This document shows positions 16,353 to 26,516 of a stretch of 39,918 bases of DNA, in pieces. The number at the start of each line of letters is the position of its first letter. The stretch's first letter is position 1. The position numbers and the translations under genes are program-made. The notes under the pieces were generated by a model. It had not been told where the DNA came from. It made no database searches and worked only from the letters and a program-made list of their open reading frames with translations. The stretch is from Caryophanales bacterium UBA5729 (GTDB lineage Bacteria > Bacillota_I > Bacilli_A > Izemoplasmatales > Hujiaoplasmataceae), in the NCBI GenBank assembly GCA_002419505.1, contig DIGF01000004.1:1-39918 (forward strand). The letters are read 5' to 3'.

Positions 16353-19300
16353 ATGATATTACGAAAAACAATGAGAGCATTAATAGTAATGTTACTGCTA
16401 GTAGGAGTTATCTCTTGTGCTGGCAAGACGACCGAATCTAAGATTGTATCTATCGAAGTAGATGCAGAAACGATTATAGATGATTTTGATTTAGATGATT
16501 TTGAACTATCTCAAATCAAAATTATTCTCACATATTCTGATGGGACAAGTTCAAAGATTCCTTTGACAGCAGCGATGCTGTCAACTGCAGGCTTAGCAAA
16601 ACTTGCAACCATAGGTACTCATACCATTACCGTTACTTATGAAGAATTAAATACGAGGTTTACAATTACTTTAGCTTACCCAGAAGTTAAAATGAAAATG
16701 TATCTTATTTATCAGTTAGCTGTTTCTTCAAGTGCCACCACCCTTACCTTTGACGAATGGATTGAATCGATTAAAGGCGAAGATGGCATCGGTATTATTG
16801 ATGCTTATATTGATATTTACGGCCATTTGGTTCTTGTTAATTCTGAATACGATGAAAACGATGTCGGCAGAGTTGTTGGTGAAGATGGTAAACAAGTTGT
16901 CTTTAGAATTAACGCTGATTATCTCCAATGGAAGTATGAAGATGATATTTCATGGCTTAATTTATTAAGTTTGGATGAGTTAAAAGGAGAAACAGGACTT
17001 GGGATTGCTAGTATCGAGATTGGTGATAATGGGGAAATCATTGTTACTTATACCGATGATAGCGTCGCTAACCTCGGCAATCTTTATCAAGCATATACTG
17101 TTCAGTTTAAAGATATACAGGGTTTTGTTATTGACACGCAATTAGTCTTAAGAAATCATAGTGCTATAGCTCCTGAAGCTCCAGATCTTTACGGTTATAT
17201 TTTTGCCGGTTGGAATAAGAATTTTGATAATATTACCGAAGATTTAGTTGTTACGGCTATCTACTTGCCGATTAACTTCAGCATTACGTTTGAACCTGGA
17301 GCTGAAATCACTGTTCATTCAATTTATGATATACCATATAACACTTCAGTAATTTTGCCAATTCCTGAGAATCCTGGTTATGTATTCTTAGGTTGGTTTT
17401 TAGGAGAAGAACCTAATTCAATGCAATTCTTTAATGAGAGTTTAGTTACTCAAGATTTAGTGCTTTTTGCTAAATGGGCTTTGGCCGATCATATGGTTAC
17501 TTTCCTTGATTATGATCAAACAGTTTTAAAAATAGAATATGTAACTCATAACGCTAGCGCTGCTGCGCCACCGAACCCTAGTCGTTTGGGTTACAACTTC
17601 ACAGGTTGGGACATACCGTTCATTCAGGTTACATCTGATTTAACAGTTGCTGCTCAATATACACTGGGTATTTACACTGTCTATTTCGCTGTTGATGGTG
17701 GTAATCTGTTACAAGATTTCATTGATGCGCCTTATGGTTCAACAATTACCTTGCCTGTGCCTACTAGACAAGATTATGATTTTGTCGGTTGGAGTTATCA
17801 AGGAGCAATCTATACTGATGAATTTATTGTGCCGCCATTTAATTGCCAGCTCTATGCCGTCTGGGCCGACCATATTTATCATATCAACTTTGATGCTAAT
17901 ACTGGTAATCCTGTAGACGCTTATGATGTAGTTCGCTTCACAGAAATTACTAGTTTACCAACAGCGACTAAAACCGGCTTTACTTTTGAAGGTTGGTTGT
18001 TAGATGGTGAACTTGTTACTTTACCGTTTACTTTCACTTATGATTACGATATCACATTAACCGCTTTGTGGTCAGGTACAGTAAACTATCTTAGTTATTT
18101 CTTAATGGATGGTTATGCGGTGATTGCTGGGTATTCGGGATCATTCTCGAATTTAACTTTACCTGATATGATTGAAGGTATTCCCATAACTCACATCAAT
18201 GATCAAGTATTTGCCAGTAAAACCTTACTCGCCAATGTTGTTGTCGGACAATACGTTACTCATATAGGAAACGAAGCCTTTAAAAATTGTAGTTCACTTA
18301 CTACCATAGCCTTGCCAGCAAGCGCAACAGTTTTAGGGACATCGCTTTTTTATGGCGCTAATAATCTTTCAACCATTACCCTATCGCCATTGCAACCAAA
18401 TGAACTGAAATATCTCTTTGGCGGCAATATTGCTAATGTTCCTGCATCACTAACAAAAATCATCTTTGCTTCAGGAACAACCGATATTAATAAAACCATA
18501 TTACAAGGAAATTTATTAGGAATAACTATTCAAACAGCGGCTGACATGCCATATATTCCTAATGATTATTTTAAAGATTGTACATCTTTAACTTCAGTCA
18601 TTTTAACGCCGGGAATTACCGCTATTGGCAGTAACGCTTTTGTCAATACTCAGATAACTTCAATTCTAATACCTAATTCTGTCGGTTATATCAATAATGC
18701 GGCATTTAGGTATTTGACAACCTTAACTAGCGTTGAGTTTGAATCAGAAAGCACCTTAACTTCGATCGGTTATCAAGCCTTTGAAGGGGTTTCAAACCTA
18801 ATGGAGATTACTTTACCAGCCTCATTAACGAGTATTGGTAGTTCAGCTTTTGCCAACTGTTCTAATCTAAGGGCTGTTTATTTAGAGGAAGATAATCTGC
18901 TTTCCATAATTAACGGCAGTGCATTCATGAATGATATGTTATTAGATTATTTCGGCTATGCACCTAATTTAACCTCAATTGGGGGTTCAGCTTTTTTCAA
19001 TTGTGATGAGCTAGAATACATCTTTATTCCTGATACAGTAACTTATATTGGTCTTAGCGCCTTTTCGCTTTGTTATGATTTAGTAATTTTTGCAGGTCCT
19101 GAAAGCATGCCTACTGGTTGGAATTCGGGTATGAATCCATCAGGAAGACCAATTTATTGGGGATATGAGAGCGTGTATGAAGATGATGATTTCAAATATG
19201 TATTATTTAAAACTGGTCAAGCAGGTGTATTTAGATTACAAGTTGACAACCTTGATATTGATTTAGTTTTTCCTAATTCAGTCAACGGTTATTTAGTAAC

Positions 19301-20468
19301 ACATACTATCGCTAGATCTTTTATCGATAATACCAATATCCAGACCATCACCTTGCCTTATACAATCCATGAAATTGGACAGTATTCATTCTACGGCAAC
19401 AGTAATTTAACAGACGTCTACTTTTCTGGAACCAGCAATTTAAAAAATATTGGTCATTATGCTTTCTATTTTGCAACCAGTCTAACCAACTTTACTTTTC
19501 CTGCTGGATTAGAGTCAATTGGCATTTATGCATTTAGAAATGCGTCTATAACTGAAATTTTTATTCCTAATACGGTGACTGTATTAAATAACGGTGCTTT
19601 TGCAGATTGTTCTGACATCACTTCTATAATTTTTGAAGCTGACAGTTCCTTAACGAAAATTGGTTTATTTGCTTTTCAATCTGCAAAGTTTGAATATATT
19701 GAAATTCCTGATAGCGTAACTGAAATTGGTAATTATGCCTTTGCAAATAATACTAGTTTAACCAGTATAATAATTCCTAGTGCAGTTACGACAATTGGGC
19801 TTCGTGCTTTCTCTGATTGTTATAATTTAAATATTTACGCAGAAGCTTTATCAGCACCTGCTGGTTGGCACGAAGAATGGAACTTATATAATTGCCCAAT
19901 CGCTTGGGGAGTAGGAGATGCTGTTGTTGATGGCAATCTAAGAGCGATATTGCTGGCTGATCAAACTTACGCGGTTATTCAAGTGCTTGATAGATCAGTC
20001 ACCAGTCAACTTATTCCTTCCTATATCAATATTTATCCGGTAACAAGCATTTCAAAAGCTTTATTGCGCAATATGCCTAATTTAGTTAATTTAACTACGC
20101 CTTTTGTTGGTGGCGAAATCAATGCTAGTGGACCTGATGGACTATTAGGGTATATGTTTGGTAGTACTTCATACACCGGTTCAACATCCAGAGTTCAATA
20201 CTTTAATGATAGTACTTATGGCGTTTACTTCATTCCTACATCCTTAAGTTCCGTTAATGTAACTGACACTACAACAATTTATTACGGTGCTTTTAGTAAC
20301 TGTACAAATCTGACAACGATAATTTTTAATGCAGGAATTACCTATGTTGGCAAAAATGCAGTTGTTGGTTGCTTAAACGCTACTATCTATTCACATGCTG
20401 CAGAAGAGCCAGAAGGATGGGATCCTTTGTGGAATCCTGATTCACGTCCAGTTGTTTGGGGTTACTAG
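16353..20468 (+). CDS. BspA-type leucine-rich-repeat surface lipoprotein with InlB repeats
   Basis: A 1371-aa exported lipoprotein. The signal peptide is basic at the start (MILRKTMR), hydrophobic to residue 20, and ends in the lipobox VISC. A domain shared with the lipoprotein at 1337 follows (about 25-110). Next is a domain with the GEDG and GETGLGI phrases (about 120-240), then four or five InlB/Listeria-Bacteroides repeats (about 247-577, each with a GY-x-F-x-GW core). BspA leucine-rich repeats run to the C-terminus, interspersed with the phrase P-x-GW-N-P-x-RP-I-x-WG. The ATG 16353 follows AAGGAGG and replaces a longer TTG reading. Adhesion or host/particle contact is the likely role. 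Confidence 0.88.
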   Translation: MILRKTMRALIVMLLLVGVISCAGKTTESKIVSIEVDAETIIDDFDLDDFELSQIKIILTYSDGTSSKIPLTAAMLSTAGLAKLATIGTHTITVTYEELNTRFTITLAYPEVKMKMYLIYQLAVSSSATTLTFDEWIESIKGEDGIGIIDAYIDIYGHLVLVNSEYDENDVGRVVGEDGKQVVFRINADYLQWKYEDDISWLNLLSLDELKGETGLGIASIEIGDNGEIIVTYTDDSVANLGNLYQAYTVQFKDIQGFVIDTQLVLRNHSAIAPEAPDLYGYIFAGWNKNFDNITEDLVVTAIYLPINFSITFEPGAEITVHSIYDIPYNTSVILPIPENPGYVFLGWFLGEEPNSMQFFNESLVTQDLVLFAKWALADHMVTFLDYDQTVLKIEYVTHNASAAAPPNPSRLGYNFTGWDIPFIQVTSDLTVAAQYTLGIYTVYFAVDGGNLLQDFIDAPYGSTITLPVPTRQDYDFVGWSYQGAIYTDEFIVPPFNCQLYAVWADHIYHINFDANTGNPVDAYDVVRFTEITSLPTATKTGFTFEGWLLDGELVTLPFTFTYDYDITLTALWSGTVNYLSYFLMDGYAVIAGYSGSFSNLTLPDMIEGIPITHINDQVFASKTLLANVVVGQYVTHIGNEAFKNCSSLTTIALPASATVLGTSLFYGANNLSTITLSPLQPNELKYLFGGNIANVPASLTKIIFASGTTDINKTILQGNLLGITIQTAADMPYIPNDYFKDCTSLTSVILTPGITAIGSNAFVNTQITSILIPNSVGYINNAAFRYLTTLTSVEFESESTLTSIGYQAFEGVSNLMEITLPASLTSIGSSAFANCSNLRAVYLEEDNLLSIINGSAFMNDMLLDYFGYAPNLTSIGGSAFFNCDELEYIFIPDTVTYIGLSAFSLCYDLVIFAGPESMPTGWNSGMNPSGRPIYWGYESVYEDDDFKYVLFKTGQAGVFRLQVDNLDIDLVFPNSVNGYLVTHTIARSFIDNTNIQTITLPYTIHEIGQYSFYGNSNLTDVYFSGTSNLKNIGHYAFYFATSLTNFTFPAGLESIGIYAFRNASITEIFIPNTVTVLNNGAFADCSDITSIIFEADSSLTKIGLFAFQSAKFEYIEIPDSVTEIGNYAFANNTSLTSIIIPSAVTTIGLRAFSDCYNLNIYAEALSAPAGWHEEWNLYNCPIAWGVGDAVVDGNLRAILLADQTYAVIQVLDRSVTSQLIPSYINIYPVTSISKALLRNMPNLVNLTTPFVGGEINASGPDGLLGYMFGSTSYTGSTSRVQYFNDSTYGVYFIPTSLSSVNVTDTTTIYYGAFSNCTNLTTIIFNAGITYVGKNAVVGCLNATIYSHAAEEPEGWDPLWNPDSRPVVWGY

Positions 20469-20502
20469 GTAATATTTATAATTGTAATATTTAAATAAAA
20501 AA

Positions 20503-20537
20503 AACAAGGACTAGTAAAACCGCTAGTCCTTGTTATT
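20503..20537. terminator. bidirectional terminator
   Basis: Perfect 12-bp arms AACAAGGACTAG (20503-20514) and CTAGTCCTTGTT (20523-20534) between two converging genes. Confidence 0.85.
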
Positions 20538-20546
20538 AATATTAAT

Positions 20547-21542
20547 TTAATTATCATCGTAAATGTTATGATGCGGTCTATCAAACAAATATCCGTTTAG
20601 GTAAAAGCCATGAAGATGAATGATAATTTCAGTTTCTGTTTGATAATCGGTTTTATCCATTGAAATAACAAACGAATAAGGTTGCCAATCACAAGTCATC
20701 ATCGTTGAAATTGCGGAAAAATCAACACTGATTTCAAGTAAGTTTTCTTTTAAATAAAACAAATCTGAAACGCCTTCAATAACCATTGAACCGGAATGAC
20801 CAAATCTGCCATAAACTAACAACTTTGAATCGAAAAAGCTTTCTTCAAGGCTAAAATCATTTTCAGGATAGATATTTAAATACTCACTATAATTATCAAT
20901 GACAGAAGCTCCAACAAGATCAATCAAATCATCGTATAAGTCATAGTCCGCAATGGTTTCAGAAAATTTTAATATCTCAAAATCGATTGAATCATAGGTA
21001 ATTTCGGAAAAAAAATATTTCTCCGTTAAAGCAAAAATATCCGTACTAATAGTTTCTTCATTTATTCGTATTTGTTCGCCGACAGTGTTTAAGTAAATAT
21101 TTGGACTAGATATATAACCATTTAAATAAGCATTCTTAATCAAATCGAAGTCCTGAATGAAACCTTCCTTGGTTACATAAGTTAATGAGCCGAAAGGAGA
21201 TAGCGTAGATAAATAGTATCGATCAAAATTCCCCCCAGCCTCTAATCCGCTTTGGCCAAACAACTCTTGGTTATTAGTTTCATAATATTCTCTCGCTCTA
21301 CTGAGATCATAATAAGAAGAACTGAAATCTTCATAGACAAAATAGATCATTACCTCCGCATAGAAAAAACTTTCGTCAACAGGATAATCCGGATATCTAA
21401 TTCCTGTTAAATTAAGGTAATAATTTGTTGTGGTCATAACTTGACTTTCAGAATCCGTAGTAATATCGCGAGAATTCAAGTCACATCCAAAGAATAGAAG
21501 TGAGATGAATAAAAAGAATATTGTTAATAATAACTTTTTCAT
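20547..21542 (-). CDS. lipoprotein of unknown function
   Basis: A 331-aa predicted lipoprotein. The signal peptide MKKLLLTIFFLFISLLFFGC has a clear lipobox at Cys20. The mature part is acidic and rich in Tyr, Ser and Asp, without InlB or leucine-rich repeats. It contains no enzyme motif I recognise. The start is well supported by AAGGGGG seven nt upstream. It is convergent with the lipoprotein before it and divergent from the large anchored protein after it, so it is a single-gene unit. Confidence 0.8.
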   Translation of the reverse strand: MKKLLLTIFFLFISLLFFGCDLNSRDITTDSESQVMTTTNYYLNLTGIRYPDYPVDESFFYAEVMIYFVYEDFSSSYYDLSRAREYYETNNQELFGQSGLEAGGNFDRYYLSTLSPFGSLTYVTKEGFIQDFDLIKNAYLNGYISSPNIYLNTVGEQIRINEETISTDIFALTEKYFFSEITYDSIDFEILKFSETIADYDLYDDLIDLVGASVIDNYSEYLNIYPENDFSLEESFFDSKLLVYGRFGHSGSMVIEGVSDLFYLKENLLEISVDFSAISTMMTCDWQPYSFVISMDKTDYQTETEIIIHLHGFYLNGYLFDRPHHNIYDDN

Positions 21543-21792
21543 ATTAGTACCCCCTTATTAATATAACATATTCAAAGTTAATTTTGTTGGAAAAATATGA
21601 AAATGTTAGATATTAATTGAGTAAATGCCTTAACGAAAAGAATACCCATAATTTATTACTTTTTTTAAAATTCAGCAAGAAAAATTATATGTAACTGGGA
21701 GCATTTTGATTACATTAGTTTTCCTTAGTTTATTGAACAACAATGATATCTATGATATTATTTTTATATAAATAAATGTGAGGGAGATGAGC

Positions 21793-24700
21793 ATGTTTTC
21801 GAAAAGACTGATTATGATGCTGGGAAGTGGCATCTTTGTAATTGCTATGACATTAGTTTTAACTTTAACTTTAGTAAACAAAAAATTTAGAGTAACTTTC
21901 GATTCTTTAGGTGGTACTAACCATGAAGAACTAATTTTATCAAAGGGTGATGAAATCGTTCTTCCAACTCCGGAAAAAGAAGGTTATTTTTTTATTGAGT
22001 GGTATTATCTTGAAGGTGAAACAGAAATTATTTTTACAGAAGATACACAAATAAGCAAAAATATAACGCTTTATGCCAGGTGGCAGATATTAACTTATCG
22101 AATTGACTTTAACTCCAATGGCGGAACATTGGTGTCGGTTGTCGTCAATGATTTCTTTGTTGTGCCAGAAGAACCTGATATTCCAGAAAAACTTGGATAT
22201 GTTTTTGAGGGTTGGTATCTTGATGAGAATTTAACTGTTCTTTTTGATTTTTCATCAATCCCTGATGAGGATTTAACACTCTATGCTAAATGGGAACCGA
22301 TTTATTATCAGATTAACTATATTTTAAACGGTGGAGAAAACAATCCTAATAATCTAGCAACTTATACTATTGAGTCGGGAACAATAAATCTTGATGAGCC
22401 TTCTCGTAGCGGTTATAGTTTTTTAGGTTGGCATGAAGATGAAGATTTTTCTCTAGGAGCGATTGCATCCTTCTCTAGCAATAGTCTCACTGATGTAAAT
22501 CTTTATGCCCAGTGGCAAATCAATCAATATAAAATTTTTGATGGATCAAATAATCAAGTTCTCTTTGAGCTAGATTATAATGAAACAATACCCGATTTTA
22601 ACATTCCTTTAAAATTCGGTTATGATTTTTTAGGATATTATCTAGACGAAGAGTTTTCTCAATTATTTAACTATATTGAGATGCCCGCAGAAGACTTAAT
22701 TGTTTATCCACGATTTGAACCGACGGTATACAGCATCACTTATCACCTTGACGGTGGGGTTAATTCTTTAAACAATCCAAGTAACTTTACGGTCGAAGAC
22801 GGAGAAATCATCCTTGAAGAACCAACAAAAACCGGATATACTTTTAAAGGTTGGTTTTTAGATCAAAGTTTTTCAGGACTGGCGATTACAAGTCTAAATT
22901 TCAACAGTCTCTTAGATAGAAATCTCTATGCAAAATGGGAACTAAATCTCTATAGCATTGAATTCGTAACCAATGGCGGAAACACTCTTGAAGAACTTGG
23001 AGTCTATTATGATTTTGATATTCCCTTATTCCCGGAAACCGCTAAAGAAGGATATACTTTCGTCGGCTGGTTTATAGATGAGTTGTTAGAAAATGAATTT
23101 AATTATCAAACAATGCCAGCTGAGAATTTAACTCTTTTTGCGAAGTGGGAAATTAATCAATATAGAATCGATTACTATCGTTTTGAATCAGATGCTGAAT
23201 ATTTTGCAGCTTATCTTGAACTTGATGAAACAGTCAATAACATTTTCAGCGGAATATATTCAACGGTTTTTTTAACCACTGATAATCGAATTTTCGTTAG
23301 CGGTAGAAATCAAGGTTATGGCGCTTCAGCTTGGTCTTCAACACCAGTGGATATGACAGCTTGGTTTAATCTTGAAGAAGATGAGTATATTATCAAAGTA
23401 GATTGTGCAACTGCTAATATGGCTGCTTTAACAAATATAGGTAGAGTATTCACTTGGGGACAAAACACTTATGGGCAGTTAGGTGACGGGACAACTTTGG
23501 ATAAAGATAAACCAGTGGATATAACAGATAATTTTAATCTTAATGAAAATGAAAAGATTAAACTTTTAAGCATCGGTTTAAATCACGGAGTTGTCATAAC
23601 TAATGAAAACCGGATTTTCACTTGGGGAAGAAACAATTATAGTCAATTAGGCGATAATTCTACCAACGACAGTCTCTTGCCAATTAATATTAATACTTTA
23701 GTGTTTTTAAATCCGGGAGAAGAGATCGTTGAAGTCGATTCCGGTTTATTTCATAACGGTTTTGTGACCAGTGAACAAAGGGTTTTTACATGGGGAAGAA
23801 ACCAATATGGACAATTAGGAAATAATACTACTTCGATCGGGGCTTTTCCTCAGTCGATGACCGGTTTGCTTAACCTTGGCATTGAAGAGGAAGTTATAAA
23901 AATATCAATGGATGGAGATTCTTCGGGTATATTGACCTCGCTTGGCAGAGTCATAGTATTTGGAACTAATCAAAGCGGTCAACTTGGCGAGTATACAGCC
24001 GGAAACTATCTTTCACCAAGTGATGTGACGTCTCGGTTTGGTTTAGAGACAGAAGATAAAATGATTGATATAAGTATTGGGCTTTCTCACTCAATATTTT
24101 TGACGGATACAGGAAAAGTTTTTGTGGTTGGTTCAAATTTCTACGGTCAGTTTGGCAATGAGACTTCAAGTGCCGATATAACCTTAGCACCATTAGAGAT
24201 AACTAGTTTTATTAATTTAAAAGCGAATGATAAAATCATCGCTATTGCTAGAGGCGCTTATCATAATCATTTGTTGACCGAACAGGCAATGGTGATTGGT
24301 TTTGGATATAATGAATATGGGCAATTGGGAGATGGCTATAGTTCAAATCGCTTATCACCAATAGTTTTGCCATTTAAATTATTGGTTTATTTAGATCATA
24401 CTGATTTTTTTAATTACAATGAAGAGATTTCTCTTTATGAATTTGAAAGACCTGGATATTATTTCTTAGGTTGGAAAATCGATAAAGAACAAACAACTAA
24501 CTTCAATTATACCTTGATGCCAGCTAATGATTTAATCGTTTATGATTCTTGGAATTTAATCTTCTATACCATTCACTATCATCTTAATGGTGGGCTTAAT
24601 ACAGTTTATAATCCCTATGGATTCAACGTTGAATCTGATGAAATTCAACTTCGGGACCCAACTAAAGAAAACCATGTCTTTGGCGGTTGGTATGATAACG

Positions 24701-25632
24701 AAGATTTCTTAGGTGAAAGAATTTATGTTATACCATCCGGGACTATTGGCGATGTTCACTTATATGCCTTATGGATTAGCGTAATTGATAATGTTGAAGC
24801 GCAGATGGTACAAGTAGGAGAACTAGAGACCACTTATACAATGCCAACCGGATTTAATGATTCTCAAACTGCCGATATTGATGGAGGTTATTATATAGCC
24901 GCAACCGAAACAACTTATGAAACTTGGTATTGGGTTACTATTTGGGCGCTAGATAATGGATATGATTTTCAAAATTTAGGAACAGAAGGCTATTATGGCG
25001 TTGAAGGAGAAGCGCCGACAACCTCAGATCAACCGGTAGTAAATATCAGTTGGCGAGATACGGTCGTATGGTTAAACGCTTTTTCGGAAATGAGCGGATT
25101 GAATCCAGTTTATCGAACCGGTTCAGATGAAATTATCAAAGACTCACGAGACGCAAATGCCGTTTTAGTTGATAATGCGATTCAAACAAATAACAATGGT
25201 TACCGTTTACCCAAGGCTTTAGAATGGGAGATGGCAGCTAGGTGGACTAACGATGAAGAAAGTGTCAATGGCTCAATTTTAGTTGGTGGTAGATACTGGA
25301 CGCCAGGAAATTATGCAAGCGGCTCAATCTCTAACTTAAGAACAGATTTCCTTGATGTTGCTTGGTATTATCACAGCATTCCTTATGGTGGTCCATATAT
25401 AGCAATGCCAGTTAGAGGTAAGTTGCCAAATGCATTAGGTCTATATGATATGAGTGGGAATGTTGATGAGATGTGCTTTGATTTAGGTTCTAGAAGCAAT
25501 ACTAGAATTACTAAAGGCGGAAGCGTTCAAACGCAAATGGATTCTCAAATATCTGTTAGCTATGAATTATCATCTTCAGTAGTCACTGGGGGTTATGGTA
25601 ATACCGGATTTAGAATTGTTAGGAACGGATAA
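21793..25632 (+). CDS. anchored surface protein: InlB repeats, RCC1 propeller, FGE-fold domain
   Basis: A 1279-aa surface protein. An N-terminal membrane anchor (about 5-30) is followed by about six InlB/Listeria-Bacteroides repeats (about 30-456), each with a GY-x-F-x-GW core and ending YAKWE. An RCC1-type beta-propeller follows (about 475-860; repeated phrases such as RIFTWGRN-x-Y-x-QLG). Further InlB repeats come next (about 860-997), and then a C-terminal sulfatase-modifying-factor/FGE-type domain (about 1002-1279; NNGYRLPKALEWEMAARW, GLYDMSGNVDEM, GFRIVRNG). The paired catalytic cysteines of true FGE are not visible near GGS, so this domain is probably a binding fold. ATG 21793 has AGGGAG six nt upstream, better placed than ATG 21787. 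Its former terminator is split by the following IS element. Confidence 0.88.
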   Translation: MFSKRLIMMLGSGIFVIAMTLVLTLTLVNKKFRVTFDSLGGTNHEELILSKGDEIVLPTPEKEGYFFIEWYYLEGETEIIFTEDTQISKNITLYARWQILTYRIDFNSNGGTLVSVVVNDFFVVPEEPDIPEKLGYVFEGWYLDENLTVLFDFSSIPDEDLTLYAKWEPIYYQINYILNGGENNPNNLATYTIESGTINLDEPSRSGYSFLGWHEDEDFSLGAIASFSSNSLTDVNLYAQWQINQYKIFDGSNNQVLFELDYNETIPDFNIPLKFGYDFLGYYLDEEFSQLFNYIEMPAEDLIVYPRFEPTVYSITYHLDGGVNSLNNPSNFTVEDGEIILEEPTKTGYTFKGWFLDQSFSGLAITSLNFNSLLDRNLYAKWELNLYSIEFVTNGGNTLEELGVYYDFDIPLFPETAKEGYTFVGWFIDELLENEFNYQTMPAENLTLFAKWEINQYRIDYYRFESDAEYFAAYLELDETVNNIFSGIYSTVFLTTDNRIFVSGRNQGYGASAWSSTPVDMTAWFNLEEDEYIIKVDCATANMAALTNIGRVFTWGQNTYGQLGDGTTLDKDKPVDITDNFNLNENEKIKLLSIGLNHGVVITNENRIFTWGRNNYSQLGDNSTNDSLLPININTLVFLNPGEEIVEVDSGLFHNGFVTSEQRVFTWGRNQYGQLGNNTTSIGAFPQSMTGLLNLGIEEEVIKISMDGDSSGILTSLGRVIVFGTNQSGQLGEYTAGNYLSPSDVTSRFGLETEDKMIDISIGLSHSIFLTDTGKVFVVGSNFYGQFGNETSSADITLAPLEITSFINLKANDKIIAIARGAYHNHLLTEQAMVIGFGYNEYGQLGDGYSSNRLSPIVLPFKLLVYLDHTDFFNYNEEISLYEFERPGYYFLGWKIDKEQTTNFNYTLMPANDLIVYDSWNLIFYTIHYHLNGGLNTVYNPYGFNVESDEIQLRDPTKENHVFGGWYDNEDFLGERIYVIPSGTIGDVHLYALWISVIDNVEAQMVQVGELETTYTMPTGFNDSQTADIDGGYYIAATETTYETWYWVTIWALDNGYDFQNLGTEGYYGVEGEAPTTSDQPVVNISWRDTVVWLNAFSEMSGLNPVYRTGSDEIIKDSRDANAVLVDNAIQTNNNGYRLPKALEWEMAARWTNDEESVNGSILVGGRYWTPGNYASGSISNLRTDFLDVAWYYHSIPYGGPYIAMPVRGKLPNALGLYDMSGNVDEMCFDLGSRSNTRITKGGSVQTQMDSQISVSYELSSSVVTGGYGNTGFRIVRNG

Positions 25633-25652
25633 AAATGTAAAGATAGCGGTTT

Positions 25653-25689
25653 TGATATGATACCTCTAAAGTAGACACTATAAAAAAAG
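25653..25689 (+). repeat. left terminal inverted repeat of the IS
   Basis: Begins TGATATGATACC and continues through AAAGTAGACACTATAAAAAAA. It matches the inverted right end at roughly two thirds of positions, best over the AAGT-x-GACAC core. Confidence 0.75.
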
Positions 25690-25758
25690 AAAGTAATCTT
25701 TTAAGAAAAAAGGTTATGAGTAAAAGATTATAGTAAGATACTTTGGAGGTATTTTTAT

Positions 25759-26484
25759 ATGGGAAGAAATGGTAGTTACAGTAATAACATAAAGATGGAG
25801 ATAGTTACAAGATATCAAAATGGAGAGTCAGCATCTAAGTTGGCAAACGAATATGGGATAAAAGGTAAAAATGGAGATATAATCATATATAGATGGGTAA
25901 GAAGATATATAGCTTTAGGTGAATTAATTTTTAAGAATGAGAAAAGTAATCGAAGTTATAGTAAAGAGCTTAAAGCAAAAGCCATACAAGACTACATAAA
26001 TAACGAAGGGAGCTATGAAGCAATAGCAAATAAATATGGAATATGCACGGGAGAAATAGTAAGTCGGTGGGTAAAGAGATATAATAGACATATGGAAATA
26101 GAGGATTATGATCCTAAACCGGAGGTCTATATGTCAAAATCAAGAAGAACAACGTATAAAGAAAGAATAGAAATAGTTGAGTATTGTATAACCAACAACA
26201 AGAACTATAAAGTCGCAGCAAAAAAATATAGCGTAAATTACGCTCAAGTTTATACATGGGTAAAGAAATATATAGAGTTCGGTGAAGATAAGCTGAAAGA
26301 TAAGAGGGGTCGCAAAAAAACCGAAGAAGAATTAACCGAAATAGAAAAGCTAAAGTTAGAGAATAAGAAATTACTAGCAAGAAACAAGTATTTAGAAATG
26401 GAATCTGAAGTATTAAAAAAAGTGAAAGAAATAGAAAGAGAGATGGTAAGAGAAAAAACCAAGATAATAAATACGAAGCGATAG
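25759..26484 (+). CDS. IS3-family transposase OrfA (long, three HTH units)
   Basis: The 241-aa DNA-binding half of the transposase. Three helix-turn-helix units of the insJ/IS150 type can be seen at about residues 8-55, 68-110 and 134-175, each ending in a W-V-K/R-x-Y core. A basic stretch and a leucine-rich coiled coil (about 190-232) follow, which would join it to OrfB. Most IS3 OrfA proteins have one or two units, so this one is long. The ATG follows GGAGG. A run of six A at 26453-26458 near the end is a likely -1 slip site that would yield an OrfAB fusion. Confidence 0.9.
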   Translation: MGRNGSYSNNIKMEIVTRYQNGESASKLANEYGIKGKNGDIIIYRWVRRYIALGELIFKNEKSNRSYSKELKAKAIQDYINNEGSYEAIANKYGICTGEIVSRWVKRYNRHMEIEDYDPKPEVYMSKSRRTTYKERIEIVEYCITNNKNYKVAAKKYSVNYAQVYTWVKKYIEFGEDKLKDKRGRKKTEEELTEIEKLKLENKKLLARNKYLEMESEVLKKVKEIEREMVREKTKIINTKR

Positions 26485-26516
26485 CAAGATTAAAAGATAA
26501 ATACCCAATTAGAGCG

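Noticed and set aside
24800..25632. Diversity-generating retroelement target (FGE-fold C-terminus)
   Set aside because: No reverse transcriptase and no template repeat of the C-terminal coding region could be found in the window.
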